Assembly: GCA_928724745.1 (NCBI GenBank)
Contig: CAKMXJ010000021.1
Location: 186,001-250,000 of the forward strand
Origin: Anthracocystis setariae
Taxonomy: Eukaryota; Basidiomycota; Ustilaginomycetes; Ustilaginales; Ustilaginaceae
Length of the DNA stretch: 64,000 bases
Direction of reading: 5' to 3'
Shown here: positions 1-11,200 of the stretch, piece after piece
Position numbering within the stretch: the first letter of the stretch is position 1
Layout: each line of letters opens with the position of its first letter
Program-made: the position numbers and the translations under genes
The notes under the pieces: model-generated
Told to the model about the DNA's origin: nothing
Databases searched by the model: none
What the model saw: the letters and a program-made list of their open reading frames with translations, nothing else

Positions 1-1338
1 GTCGGCCAAAATCGCGCGCAGCACCACCGAGGCAGGAGAGCCGACCTTGGGCACAGTGTTGCTCACCCAACGAGGCTGAAGCGAGACGCGTTCGGGTCCA
101 ACGGCAGCTTTTTTCTCCTCGAGCTCTCCCTTGCCAGTGTCGATTTTACGCTTCTTGACTTGATGCTCGCCGAGTTGAGCATAGGCTACATCGAGGCCTT
201 GATCTTGTGCGTCTTGCTCGGGCGGGACGAGGAGGTCGGGGAGTGCGACCACCCTGTGTTGCTCAGGTACGGTGGTTGCGGCCGGAGAGATTGCGGCGGG
301 GAGCAAGTCGGAAGGAACGGGGAGGAAGGCTGGACGCTTGTATTCGTTGGCGCGCAGTTGTTCGAGCGCTGTGACGGCAGCTGGAAACCCTTCAAGCCAG
401 ATCGAGTCGAGATCATGAACGGGTTGGGTGAGCTGAACTTCGACTTTTCTGGCAGCGTCATAGGTGACCACTTTGTGTACAAGCGAGTCGAGCTCAGCGT
501 GTGCGCTGTCTCCATCGACCAGAAGGTCTTGTGCACCACGGCAGAGCGTCTCGATGATGCAAAGTGCGGCACGTTCGGCTCGAGCTGCAGCAACAGCTGG
601 CTCTTCCAGCACGGCGGCAAAGCTACCCAACAGCGACCTGAGCTCTCTGGCCGAGACGATGTGAAGCGGAACGAGCGCGGCAAAGAGATGCAAGCTCAAT
701 CTGGTGTACCTCCAAAGTCGTGCATCGAGGTAGCTGCGGAATGCCTTGACGAGATCCTTGACGATGAGGATTCCTACCGAATCCGAGGGAGTCTGCGCGG
801 CAGGAGCCATGTCGGCATCGGCTTGATGTGCTTCGGATTCTTGCTTTGGGTTGGTGGAAGAGGAGCAAGTGGATAGACAGAGGAAACCAATGAGAGCAGC
901 GACGAGAGGGGTTTTGTGGGGCTGTTCGGTGACCATGACTCTGAAAGCGGATGTGATAGGTTCGATACCATCGACGGCCTTGTCTTGGATCCAGCGAGCC
1001 ATTTTAAGGAGGTCGGATGGTGGATGGAAGTCCTTCTCCTCGCCCAATTTGAAGAGTTGCGAACGGATGTATCGAATGCGGTTCTCTTCTCGTTGCTCTG
1101 CCGAAGTTTGCTGATGATGGTATCCACCTGCAGCTTCTCCAGCACGGTTTGCTTGGTAGTGCCTTGGTGCTCCACCTCCGCCGGAGCGATGACCACCACC
1201 ACGACCACCGCGACGAGGACTGTTGGCCCAACCTTGATCGGGTTGAGAGTAGCCGCCATAGTTGTACGAGTGTTGCTGGTATCCGCCACCACCACCGTCA
1301 CCACCACCACTGCGGTGATTCGAGTCCCAACCGTCCAT
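1..1338 (-). CDS. Nuclear cap-binding complex subunit 1 (CBP80), N-terminal part, cut by window edge
   Basis: The frame is open from the ATG at 1338 to base 1 (446 codons), so the C-terminus lies outside. The N-terminal 70 residues are Gly/Arg/Tyr/Gln-rich (RGG-like). They are followed by a MIF4G-type helical repeat with the CBP80 pattern: 'ENRIRYIRSQLFKLGEEKDF', then a 'KTPLVAALIGFL' helix, then 'RSYLDARLWRYTRLSLHLFA'. A basic 'VKKRKIDTGK' patch resembles a nuclear localisation signal. CBP80 partners CBP20 to bind the 5' cap of nascent RNA polymerase II transcripts and to link capping with splicing and export. It is divergent to spt4, with 217 bp between start codons. The identification rests on remembered family pattern and was not aligned. 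Confidence 0.82.
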   Translation of the reverse strand, partial: MDGWDSNHRSGGGDGGGGGYQQHSYNYGGYSQPDQGWANSPRRGGRGGGHRSGGGGAPRHYQANRAGEAAGGYHHQQTSAEQREENRIRYIRSQLFKLGEEKDFHPPSDLLKMARWIQDKAVDGIEPITSAFRVMVTEQPHKTPLVAALIGFLCLSTCSSSTNPKQESEAHQADADMAPAAQTPSDSVGILIVKDLVKAFRSYLDARLWRYTRLSLHLFAALVPLHIVSARELRSLLGSFAAVLEEPAVAAARAERAALCIIETLCRGAQDLLVDGDSAHAELDSLVHKVVTYDAARKVEVQLTQPVHDLDSIWLEGFPAAVTALEQLRANEYKRPAFLPVPSDLLPAAISPAATTVPEQHRVVALPDLLVPPEQDAQDQGLDVAYAQLGEHQVKKRKIDTGKGELEEKKAAVGPERVSLQPRWVSNTVPKVGSPASVVLRAILAD

Positions 1339-1555
1339 ATTGGTTGTGAGATTGTGAGGAGAGGTGAATGTAGGGGTCTGAAGAGTAGATGGAGGTAAGA
1401 GAGAACAAGTTGTTGGTCAATTATTAAAATAATTCTCTCTTGATTATTTATATTTATTTATTCGGAAATCGGAAATTGAATGGGTTGGTTTGGCTGAGCT
1501 TTGTTTGAACGACACCGAACGCCAACACCAACACCATCGCCATCGCCATCCAACC
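1339..1555. promoter_or_regulatory. Bidirectional promoter between CBP80 and spt4
   Basis: 217 bp separate the two divergent start codons. The stretch holds an A/T-rich core near 1420-1462 (ATTAAAATAATT, TATTTATATTTATTTATT) and a short CAACAC/CATCGC-rich stretch just before the spt4 ATG. It must drive both genes. No specific binding site was assigned. Confidence 0.55.
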
Positions 1556-2024
1556 ATGGCGACAAGGAAGGAGAAACTGCGTGCATGTTTGCGCTGCCAG
1601 TTTGTCCAATCGCCCAGAGATTTCCACCTCAAGGGCTGTCCAAATTGCGAACCTGTGCTCGAGGTAAGTTGGCTCAGCGTGAGCATAACTAGCTTGGGTA
1701 GACTCAATGCTGATCAGACGCTCTCTCTCTCTCTCTCTCTCATTGTTGCAAACTACAGATGCAGGGAAGTCAAGATAGAGTAGCCGAGTGCACTACCTCC
1801 AACTTTGACGGTATGATCAGCATGTTACGCCCCGAAGAGAGCTGGGTAGCCAAATGGCAACGCATCGGTAAGTCTGACTGGATCTGCGTATTCAGTCTTT
1901 TGTACAAGCTACTGACAGTTTTGTGTATGTATCGCTACTGCTTTGGTGGATTGCAGAGAAGCGTTTGCCAGGATTGTACGCAGTCAAAGTCGTAGGACGA
2001 TTGCCCGAAGGCATCGAGGCGTGA
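1556..2024 (+). CDS. SPT4: Transcription elongation factor Spt4 (3 exons)
   Basis: Exons 1556-1663, 1759-1867 and 1957-2024 join to 94 residues. The introns have GTAAGT donors and CAG acceptors and restore a single frame. The N-terminal zinc ribbon is complete: C11-x2-C14 and C28-x2-C31 ('ACLRC...GCPNC'). The core 'TSNFDGMISMLRPEESWVAK' and 'LPGLYAVKVVGRLPEGI' match the Spt4 fold. Spt4 pairs with the Spt5 NGN domain (DSIF) to promote processive RNA polymerase II elongation. The ATG at 1556 was chosen because it gives the family-typical N-terminus. An upstream in-frame ATG near 1490 would add a low-complexity extension. It converges on cyclin C with 123 nt between the stop codons. Confidence 0.93.
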
Positions 2025-2147
2025 TCTCTTTCTCCTCTTCTCTCTCGCACATCCTTGCTTTTCTTTGCGTGCTGGCTGTATTACTACTACAACGATTGCT
2101 ACAACCCAACGTTACAAGTACAATGCTGCCAACTCAAAGTGTCAAAC

Positions 2148-3554
2148 TCACAATCTCTGTGGTGCCGTCTGTCTTGCAGCGCTCTGCAACAGATCCAACC
2201 TTCTCCTCTCCCTCATACTCTCGAGCAACTTGATCATGGCCACACCATCCGCCACCAACCTGCTCACCTCGTTTTGCATCTGATACCCACCTACCATCTC
2301 CTGCACCACCTCGCTCAGTAACGCTAGCGACACGTTGAGTCGAGCGAAAAACGTGAGTGCATCTCGATCGTCTGGCTGTAGTTTGGCATCGGTTGATGTT
2401 GATGCGAGTGCTTTGCTCAGATCTGTCGACGATGATTCCGGATTGTTGAGGATGTTTGCCATGGCGTCCAAGTGATGCGAGCGTTGGGTTTGCGATGCGC
2501 TGAGTGAAGCGTTGATCTTGTCGAATGCGGGCGCATGCAACGTTAGCGCCACATACACCGCTGCCAATGCCACAAGATACGGCGGATACATGAGAGTCAA
2601 TCCGGTCTTGTAGGTATCGTTCAGAACGAACCAGGCCATTTGCAACACACTGTCGTCAAACTCGGCCAACCTCACACCTCCGCTTCCGCTTCCACCTTGA
2701 GCTTGACCCGCTCCCAAATCAGCTTGAGCTTGCTTCTCCTCAACCGAGCTGAGACCCTTGATCAATCCGAAATCGCTCGCATCCAATCCCAACGCTGCCA
2801 ATCCACTCGCACTTGCACCCGCACCCGTGCTACTGCTTGCGTTTGCCGAGACCGACTGCTTGTGCTTGCCATAACTCTCGTACAACGCCAGCAGCGAGCG
2901 GTAAGGATGGAAGAGGATCAGATCAAACTCCATCTCTTCCAGCAGATAAAACTCCATCTGCGCCAGACTCGAATTGTCGCTTGGCAATTCACGATAGCCC
3001 AACTCTTGCAAACACCTCGTCGCTTCAGCAACAGCGCTTTTGATATGGATCGGCGATTCCTCCACCTTGGCTGCTACGTACACGCACGTTGCGCATACCA
3101 GGAATGCATCAACTGCGCAATACGAGTTTTTCGAAAAGAATCGATGGAAGAAGGTGCAAGCCGATGCAACCACTCTCTGACGCAGGTTGAGGCGCTTGGC
3201 GATCGTCGAAATCACTGTAGAGCGACAAACATATGCAGTGTCAGTCAATTCTCTTCTCTGCAGAGTGTGACACCATAGAGCGAGCGAGCAAAGGCCAAAG
3301 CAAAAAAAAGGGTAAAGGGTTGCTTACGGTTGGAGAACAAGACAGCAATGGCAGCGCATTCGAGTCGAGTGGCGTACTTGAGGTCTTCTTTCCTTGCCAA
3401 TTCCAGCTGAGGTCGATCGAGCAGCCAATTGTTGCTGTGATATCGTATGCGAGAGCAATCAGGTGTCAGTTGAGCTTGCGACAAGAAAGCATCCACTCTC
3501 GTCAAACGAGACGATGGCTTACCATTGTGTAGAAGCCCAATAGTTGGCCGACAT
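2148..3554 (-). CDS. SSN8: Cyclin C, Mediator CDK8-module cyclin (3 exons)
   Basis: Exons 3554-3523, 3434-3328 and 3214-2148 join to 401 residues. The joined N-terminus 'MSANYWASTQCNNWLLDR' and 'KEDLKYATRLECAAIAVLFS' matches the cyclin C signature, and splicing restores 'FSN-LISTIAKRLNLRQRV' across intron 2. Both cyclin folds are present: 'TFFHRFFSKNSY...VAAKVEES' and 'VLNDTYKTGLTLMYPPYL'. Between the folds is a low-complexity insertion of about 70 residues (Ala/Ser/Gly/Gln), longer than in yeast or animal cyclin C. The protein should bind Cdk8 in the Mediator kinase module. Its divergent neighbour is the Rce1-like gene (275 bp between starts). Confidence 0.9.
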
Positions 3555-3829
3555 GGCTGATCGCTATAGAGGCTGTGTGGTGTATGTCGCGATAGGATGT
3601 GGTGCGAGTGAAAGGTGGGCGGCAAGCTATCGATCGAGAGAGCGCCAATCTTGAAACGTCTCGGTCGCAACCAAACGACTTTTCAAGGGTCCAACCAACA
3701 CATTTCAATGCATCAAAGGGACCTTTCTATATGTTTGACCTTTTGACCTCGCTGCTCGTTATCATCATTCGTTCCTTTCAGCTCACTTTTGCTGGTTGCA
3801 TGTACATCACCATTTCGTCTCGTCGCAAC

Positions 3830-5024
3830 ATGTCGTTGATAGCGCAACTACCTATGCCCAACCTCTCTGCGCCCATTCTCAGCCCTGGCTTTGCAATTGG
3901 TGCCAGCACGCTCTTTACCATCTCGTACGTTGGCAGTCTCTACCTCACCTCCGCTGGACGCATCCGCAATGCAAAAGACCACACCGGCGAAACCATCGAC
4001 AGGGATCATCCCACCGTCATCAAGGCTCGAATCAAATCTGCCTCCCTCGCCACCACGCTCACCCTCTTCACAACTGGTACCATCCTCTGGCTAAAAAACG
4101 CCGTTCCACGAAGCGTAAGTCTACTCCCCCCCCCTCCCCGCGCTCCCTCTACTAACCATGGCTCGAATACTGAACCATCTGACTCTTGTGCTTCATTGAT
4201 AGGGCTGGCTACTGGATACGCTCAACATCAGTCGTCTCCTCGGCCTACCCCTTCCCACCCCATCTCTGCTCACTTCCAACTCGCTCCCCTTCGACCCACC
4301 CTTGTCGCGATACCTCTGCACGCTCCTCAACCAAACCGCCCTCCCACTCCTTCTCACTGCTATCCTCTTCCTCGGACCCCTCTACACGCTCTATCTCGAT
4401 GCCCAACTCCCTTTCCAACGCCACTTTGACTTTCACCGTGATGTTGTTGACAAATTCACCTCGCTCTCGGGTATTCGAAACCTTTTCGTCGGTCCACTTA
4501 CCGAGGAACTTGTCTTTCGATCTTGCACGCTGCCGCTGCTACACTTTGCCGGCGTTTCGCGCGTCAAGATCATCTTTGCCAGTCCACTTCTTTTTGGCTT
4601 TGCGCACGTGCATCATGCGTATAATGTCTACATCAATGGTGGTCGAACCACAAATGCCGCACTGCGCGGAGCACTCATCGCAACGGTACAGTTGGCTTAC
4701 TCGATGGTTTTCGGTTGGTTCGCCAGCTTCGTCTGGTTGAGAAGCGCTAATGTGGCAGCTCCAGTGCTCGCTCATATGTGGTGCAATATCATGGGCCTAC
4801 CCAACCCACTAGCCGATTCCAACCGTCATCCACACAGAAAATCTCGTAAGTTTCCCCCTTGACGAAAGTTTGGTTGGTAACAATAATGCTGATACGATCT
4901 ATTCCCTTGCTGTGAGATAGTTATCTGGATTACACACGCAACAGGCATCGCCCTTTTCGCCAAACTTCTCTTCCCACTAACCTCACCCTCCCTCCTGCTC
5001 GCCCCCTCTCTTTACTGGTCATAA
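3830..5024 (+). CDS. RCE1: CAAX prenyl protease 2 (Rce1-type), 3 exons
   Basis: Exons 3830-4114, 4203-4845 and 4921-5024 join to 343 residues. The three catalytic motifs of the ABI/Rce1 intramembrane protease family are present: EE-x3-R (E196, E197, R201 in 'GPLTEELVFR'), F-x3-H (F226, H230 in 'FGFAHVHH') and H-x3-N (H286, N290 in 'HMWCNIMG'). Several hydrophobic helices are visible, including a last one encoded mainly by exon 3 ('IALFAKLLFPLTSPSLLLA'). Rce1 cleaves the -aaX tripeptide from prenylated proteins such as Ras, Rho and a-type mating pheromones in the ER membrane. In-frame ATGs upstream exist, but the one at 3830 suits the first helix. It converges on the Elg1 gene with only 54 nt between stop codons. 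Confidence 0.92.
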
Positions 5025-5078
5025 TCCCCCATCGCCTGCGCCTGCGCCTGCGCCTGCTGATAGAATGTAAAAGTCGGT

Positions 5079-7835
5079 TTAGAAGATCAAGCCTCCGCGT
5101 CGGGCCGCATGTGTCGATTCCGAGGGGAGATCCAACCATGCCTCGTACTCGCCAACCAAATTGTCGACACGAGCCAACCAGGAAGTGCGCGTTTGTCGCC
5201 CTCCGCTACCACCACCATTGCGCTCCGACTGAGCTTGCGCATTTTGAGCCACATGCAGACTGCGATGCAACTCAGCCAGATCCGCATCCACCACCGCCAT
5301 GATGCGCACCATCGGCGCATACTCCATCACCACATACGTCGGTGGGTGAACCAGCCTAGCCAAAGTCGACGCACGTTGCACCAACACTGGTCGCAGCAGC
5401 GTTCGCATCAGTTCGAGTTGCTGCTCGTGCTGATGCCTAGTTGGTGGTGCTTTCAACTTTCGAGTTGTCTTGGTGGTGGTGGTGGTGGTACGGGAGGAGT
5501 GGAGGTTGAGGATAGCTTGTGTGTAGTTGGCGGTGACGGGTTGTTGTGGTGAGTGTAGTTTCGACCCGAGTGGTTGGGGGATAAGTTGGGTCCAATGTCC
5601 CAATTGACGGTTTGGGTTGAGATCCACACCAACCTCGCCAAACGCCTCGACCTGACCGTGACATCTAATGCCACCGTCTAACACGCTCGCTACACTCATC
5701 GCCTCCGCCCCTCTCGCCACCGCTTTCATATCCATCATCGATCCGGTTAGAGTCGAGACCAAATCCCGCTCCCCCTCGTCGTCGTCGTCGTCGTCGTCGG
5801 GGGTAAATAGTCCGAATTGAAGCTGATGCATCGTCTGTCGAATATCCACTCCCGCCTCCTCCGCCTCGGTGTGTGGTAAACTTGCAACAAATCGCTCGAC
5901 ACTCTGCGCACTGGCAACCCTACCGCACTGCGTGGCTACGCTCTGCAAATACGCCACCACCTCCGCCCTCCGCGGCCTATGAAACCGCAACACTTGTTGT
6001 ACAGGCAATTCGGAGATGGGCACCAACTCGATCTCATTGGCCACCACCACCACGGGACGCTTACTCCGCGCAACCAGCTCCACCACCGCCGACCAAAACC
6101 CCTTATCCTCGTCAAACAAAATGTCCGCCTCCTCAATCAGGATCAACGACTGTCGAACCTGTCCCCCGCCATCACCCAACGACGACGACGACGACGAGGA
6201 GGAGACCATGTGGTTTCGAGCGAGATCCCCCACGGCAGAAGCTAGCGCGGCTCCACTACGTTTGCCCATCCCCGGGTATAGCTCGAACACTTCGTAACCG
6301 AGCAAAGCCGCACATGCGTACACCGTGCTCGTTTTGCCACTCCCCGTCACCCCCGTCAGCACAATACAGTTCGTCAGTCGTTCCATCGATGCAAACGCAT
6401 CCTCTTCCGAAACCGTCACCGTCGCCGCCGGTGGCGAGCGGGAGCGGGTGTGGGTGTGGGATTGGATCCGGCCAAACCGTCCGAACCACTCCGCCTCCTC
6501 CTCGTCCGCCTCGTCGAAATCGTCGTCGTTGACGATAAAATCGCCCAAATCATCATCATCATCGTCGTCGTCGGAATCCCACGATTTCGTGCGTTTACGT
6601 CTCTTCTTGGTCTTATCCACCCTTCGTTGAATGCCTCTCGCCCCGATTTTGCGCTTTTGATCGCCAGTGTGAACATTGCCTACCAACAAGCGGCGTAACC
6701 ATTCGAGCAGATACTCGGCATTCGCTGCATTTCCTAGACACCCCGACGCACTTGTAGGTCGGAAGGCGTCGCTCCACATCTGGCCCGCTCGCACCCTGTC
6801 CGCCACGGGTGGGAGCGGGAGGGAGGGGACAGCGACACTGGATGCGTTGGTGAGCGAGATCGACTGCACCCGCTCACGTGATCGGTGGTCCGTGGTGCCG
6901 ATGAGTGAATAAACCGCTGCTTCCGGTTCGAGTGTGGTGGCGCGAGGGGTAGGGTGACGGGGAGTGATCCAGTGAGTTCGGAAAGCGGCTAGATCGCGAT
7001 GCGCATTCGAGATGGTGGTGAGTTCAGGCTGCGTCCACCCTGTAACGTGTGTGTTGATCGATGTCGGCCAGAGTGCTTGGTTAGGTTTACTGTTGAGGTT
7101 CGGTTTGGAAGAGGTTGGCCGTGCCGAGGAGAACAGCGACCATGATGGCGTACTCTTGACCTGCTGCTCTGCCTTGTGCTTCTCCGGTGGTGGTGCGGGT
7201 TTGGCGATGTTGGTAAAAAACGGATGTGGATGACTCGTCGCAGCAGTCGAACCCGTACCCTTGACTGCCAGACTGAGTGGCGCAGGTTTGCTCACTCGGG
7301 TTTCTACCACTTGAAACTCATCTTGCGTCTCTTGCTTCTGTTTGCCTTTACTTTTGGCATTCTTCCTAGCGGCGAGTGCGAGCGGGGGTCGTTTTTCCTC
7401 GCTCCGTCTTGCCGCTTCAAGTGCGACGGCGTCGGCGCGCAGCACCGCCTTGAGATCTTCCCGGTAGGATACGGGTGGCTTTGTTCGAGTCGTGCGTTTC
7501 GCTGCTGCCGCTGCTGCTGCTGGTGGTGGTGGTGGTGCTTGGTTTTCCAACGACGAGGAGGAGGAGGAGGAGGAGGAGAGGAAGAATGGATGCACTGCCG
7601 GTTGTGCACTGGTCATCGACGTGCTGGTCGAGGTTGGGGTATACGAGTGAGTGTCTATCGTCGAGGGTATTGGTGGGTGTGGTGACGAGTCGGTGAACAA
7701 TGCTGGATCCAGTGCAAGCTGTGCTCCCTGTAGGTGAGGCTGTACCGATGTCAATGGCAGCGGGGTATCGACATCGACGGTAGGCGATAGGGTTGGTGGA
7801 GCAGAAGCTGCCCAAGACAATGTTGGCTGTCTCAT
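5079..7835 (-). CDS. ELG1: Elg1/ATAD5-like PCNA-unloading clamp ATPase
   Basis: A single exon of 918 residues. The first half is disordered, rich in Ser/Pro/His/Lys, with poly-Ser and poly-Ala runs. An acidic stretch (poly-Asp) precedes the AAA+ module. The Walker A is 'GVTGSGKTS', followed by 'TVYACAALLGYEVFELYPG'. The Walker B region 'LILIEEADILFDEDKGFWSA' followed by 'KRPVVVVANE' is the ATAD5/Elg1 signature rather than that of RFC1. Elg1 replaces Rfc1 in an RFC-like complex and unloads PCNA after replication, affecting genome stability and telomere length. The Walker A glycine loop is slightly unusual (TGS). Start at 7835 is the first ATG of the frame. Confidence 0.85.
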   Translation of the reverse strand: MRQPTLSWAASAPPTLSPTVDVDTPLPLTSVQPHLQGAQLALDPALFTDSSPHPPIPSTIDTHSYTPTSTSTSMTSAQPAVHPFFLSSSSSSSSSLENQAPPPPPAAAAAAAKRTTRTKPPVSYREDLKAVLRADAVALEAARRSEEKRPPLALAARKNAKSKGKQKQETQDEFQVVETRVSKPAPLSLAVKGTGSTAATSHPHPFFTNIAKPAPPPEKHKAEQQVKSTPSWSLFSSARPTSSKPNLNSKPNQALWPTSINTHVTGWTQPELTTISNAHRDLAAFRTHWITPRHPTPRATTLEPEAAVYSLIGTTDHRSRERVQSISLTNASSVAVPSLPLPPVADRVRAGQMWSDAFRPTSASGCLGNAANAEYLLEWLRRLLVGNVHTGDQKRKIGARGIQRRVDKTKKRRKRTKSWDSDDDDDDDDLGDFIVNDDDFDEADEEEAEWFGRFGRIQSHTHTRSRSPPAATVTVSEEDAFASMERLTNCIVLTGVTGSGKTSTVYACAALLGYEVFELYPGMGKRSGAALASAVGDLARNHMVSSSSSSSSLGDGGGQVRQSLILIEEADILFDEDKGFWSAVVELVARSKRPVVVVANEIELVPISELPVQQVLRFHRPRRAEVVAYLQSVATQCGRVASAQSVERFVASLPHTEAEEAGVDIRQTMHQLQFGLFTPDDDDDDDEGERDLVSTLTGSMMDMKAVARGAEAMSVASVLDGGIRCHGQVEAFGEVGVDLNPNRQLGHWTQLIPQPLGSKLHSPQQPVTANYTQAILNLHSSRTTTTTTKTTRKLKAPPTRHQHEQQLELMRTLLRPVLVQRASTLARLVHPPTYVVMEYAPMVRIMAVVDADLAELHRSLHVAQNAQAQSERNGGGSGGRQTRTSWLARVDNLVGEYEAWLDLPSESTHAARRGGLIF

Positions 7836-8255
7836 GACAATGTCATCTGGCTCTTTGCGTTATTGTCGTCCACTAGAGGGGAGCAAGAGGTTTTTCTGAG
7901 ATAGATCGAGCAATGATCAAGCCATTCCAAAGCGTGGATTAGCAAAGAGTTGATATGGAATGAATGAATGAATGAATGAATGAAATATTCATCGCTCCAA
8001 TAAAATAAACACCGCTCAACGTCGGTTTGTTGGTTTCGTTACTTTACGCGACGCGTCTGTTAAACAGAGGAGATTGGTGTTAGGCCGTCGTTTTCCCCAC
8101 ATCCTCACTCAATCCTCGTCCATCGCCATCCCAACAACACAATAGTGACTCCTGCCTCCTTCATCGAAAAGCAGTCTCACAATCAAAGGCAACATTCCTG
8201 TAAATAATTCTTGCTGGCGAGATGCTCTGTGCCCATGAAATAGCACTACAGCTAG
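7836..8255. other. Intergenic: Elg1 promoter and Rictor terminator region
   Basis: No gene is seen. The stretch contains an (ATGA)n microsatellite of about six to seven units at roughly 7959-7986 and an A/T-rich stretch after it (AATAAAATAAAC). It carries the promoter of the minus-strand Elg1 gene and the 3' flank of the minus-strand Rictor gene. Confidence 0.6.
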
Positions 8256-11200
8256 CTACAACTGCTCTTCGACGCCGAACCCGACGATCTTGGTGAGTGG
8301 CTCGGCCACCACTTTCTGCGCTTCCACTGGCTGATACCGCTCACTCCAATGCCCTTTGAGCGTGGAAGATCGCATACTCGTCCTCCTCCCAGCCCGCCTA
8401 GTCACCACCGCTGCGCTCCCAACATGTTTTGGATGCAACATCGGCTTGGCCTCTTCCAGCGACACCTCGCTCGCCTCGTCATCCCAAGATGCTTGATTCC
8501 TATCCTCCTCTCCCTCCTCTTCCTCTTCCTCGCCATCACTATCATCATCATCATCATCATGATGACGATGACGATGATGATGATGATGATGATGAAGCTT
8601 GCGCATCTGGATCGACCCCTTCGGCTGAGAACTTGCCCGTGAATCCTGATCCGAGTCCGAATGCAATTCCGTCATCTCGTTCAACCCCGCTCTACCACCA
8701 TTACCAATTTGCGACTTTGACCCATCACCTCTCCCTCCCTCCGTATGCCAACTACGCAACCGTAACTTGCTCCGACTCTCCTGAATCGCCCTCACCACCT
8801 CGTCATCCAATCTCACATCAAACAGCTCCCACACATACCGTCGCACCGACACGCGGTAGTAAAAGTGATCCATCAACTCCAACGCCCTCGCCAACACACC
8901 AACCTCCTTAAACGCCCACGTGTGCTTCGCTTTAAGCCTCCCAAGCGACCTTTGCGCATTCGTCGCCAAGATCGAATTGCCCAAATTCGCAATCGACGTT
9001 ACAATCTTATTCACCACCAAACTATCGGGCTCCACCAACCCGACGTAACCCAAATCCGTCACCTTGGTCACCGACCATCGCGGCATCGACACAAGCCGAT
9101 CCACATCATCCGGAATACACAACCCCATCGGTGCCCCCAAAGGTGTACACACCGACTGCCACCCGTAATCCTCCAACATCTCGGCGCCTGCGTTTGTCGA
9201 CGAAATCAACCCGAGCACGAAAAAACACGAACCCCGCACCGACAGCACCCGCGACGTCTCGGCGATCTCGACAATCTGGCTTACCACCTCCTCCGCCTCC
9301 AAAAACGGAAGTCCTAGCTCGTTGGCGCCAATGTTGCCCACTGCCCACAGCACGCTTTTCAACTTGCTGATCAGCTCGCTATCCGACGCCTCGCCTGCGT
9401 GTTGGCGGATAAAGTGCGCAAATTCCGCAAAATGCCCCTTCTGCTCCAAGATCCGACAGCCTTCCGGTGTCTTTGTCAACTCTCCATAGAAGTGCGGTGG
9501 AACAACTCCGTCTGCAGGCGGCTCGATGCCGATCGCTGTCAACCCGACATTGGTCGCAGATGCACCGTTCCATGCCGACTTGCGGTAGATGTTGAAAAAC
9601 TCCGCCAGCATCACTTCCACCTCGACCACATACCTCTGGTTGCGCTCGTTGAACCACTCATCCATTTCCCTATCGATATACTCGCCATGCCACAAGTATC
9701 GAATCCCCACCGACGTAGACAGGAATTTGAGCAGCAGCGGGTGGCCCAACTCGCCCAGATGATCTAGCCTCGGACGCATCGCCACCACCTTCTCCAGCAT
9801 CGGTCCGGACGTGCACGCCTCCTCGACCACCTTGGTCGCCATCTGCCTCACATCCACCGCCGGATCATACAGCTGCGTCAGCAAAAGACCGATCACCCAA
9901 TTGCACTGTGCGTCGCATGCGTTCTTGGCATTCTGCTGCTGCCGGATCAGCTCGGCCAGGTGCCGCGTGGCGAACAGACGCACATCGCGGTAGCCCGAAG
10001 TAAGCGCTTTCGCCAGAATGATGCGAGGATGCCCGTCGATACTGTAGTCGACATTCTCGATGACCGCCTTGACAATGTAGTCCCTACTGCGCAGCTCGCT
10101 TAGGTGGTACAGCGGAGTGAAGATCTTGAACCGTTCCAACAGCCGGATCCCCTCGGCTGACTGTGTCAGGATCCCGATCATCTCAAAGTAGCCCGAGGTG
10201 AGCGTCTCGTCCATGCGCTTCCGCGAGAGCAGCGGATCCGACCCAGACTGACCCGCCAGCGGATCGAGCTGATCGAGACACTCGCGAACCTCCCGCAGCA
10301 ATCGGTCCTCCGTCAACACCCGAACCCCTTCCGGCGTAGCCAAAAGCGTACTCAGCAGCAAACATCCCAACCGAACAAACCGTCGATTGGCACTGAGCTT
10401 GCGAATACTCGCAAACCGCAACGCAAACGGATGATAGAACGCCAACACGCGCTTCAACAGCTTTGTCCCCTTGGCCACGTCATCCAGTCGTTTCGGGTTG
10501 AGCAACGGTCCCTCGAGCATCTCGGTGAGCGTGTCGAGGTTCCACTTTGTATGGTCCTTGGTCACGAGGATCTGCGTGTCCACCATCATGTTTCGGAACT
10601 GCACGTCGTCGATCTGCATGCCCATGCGCATCTTGGTCTTCTCAACCTGCCTCTGCCCCCTCCGCATCGTCTCCTCCAGCGAATTGGACCGATCCCTAGC
10701 TGCGCTCTGCACAGTCCCCTGCAGAGCTGCTGCACTCGAAATCGCTTCATGATGCGCACGATGGCGGTTGGCATTGTCGATCGACGACAGCGCACACGCA
10801 GCTGCCTGCCTCTCATCGCTCTTATCCAAACGAAAGTCGGCCGCCAGCGAAAACAGTCGCGGCAGCGAATGGATACTCCCACCCATCGAAGGAGGGTGAA
10901 CTCGTTTCGACACCTGCAGCAACTCGCCCATGAGCATGGTGGCCTTCCTGGCCATCGCCGGAGTGTGCTCGATCACATCGATCAAGGCATCGACCAATCC
11001 AGATTCGAGAAACACCACCAGAAGCAGCGCCAGGTAGTGGTCGATCAGATTCAGTCTGCTACGCGGTTGGTCGCCGAGCTCGCCGATGGGTGCGATCCCT
11101 CGAACCGACGTCGCCGTGTTTACATCGGGTTCGGGCGAGGTCGAGGGCGCCTTGTGACTGCTTTCGCGTTTGCTCGCTGGATCGATGCGGCCGGTCGCGC

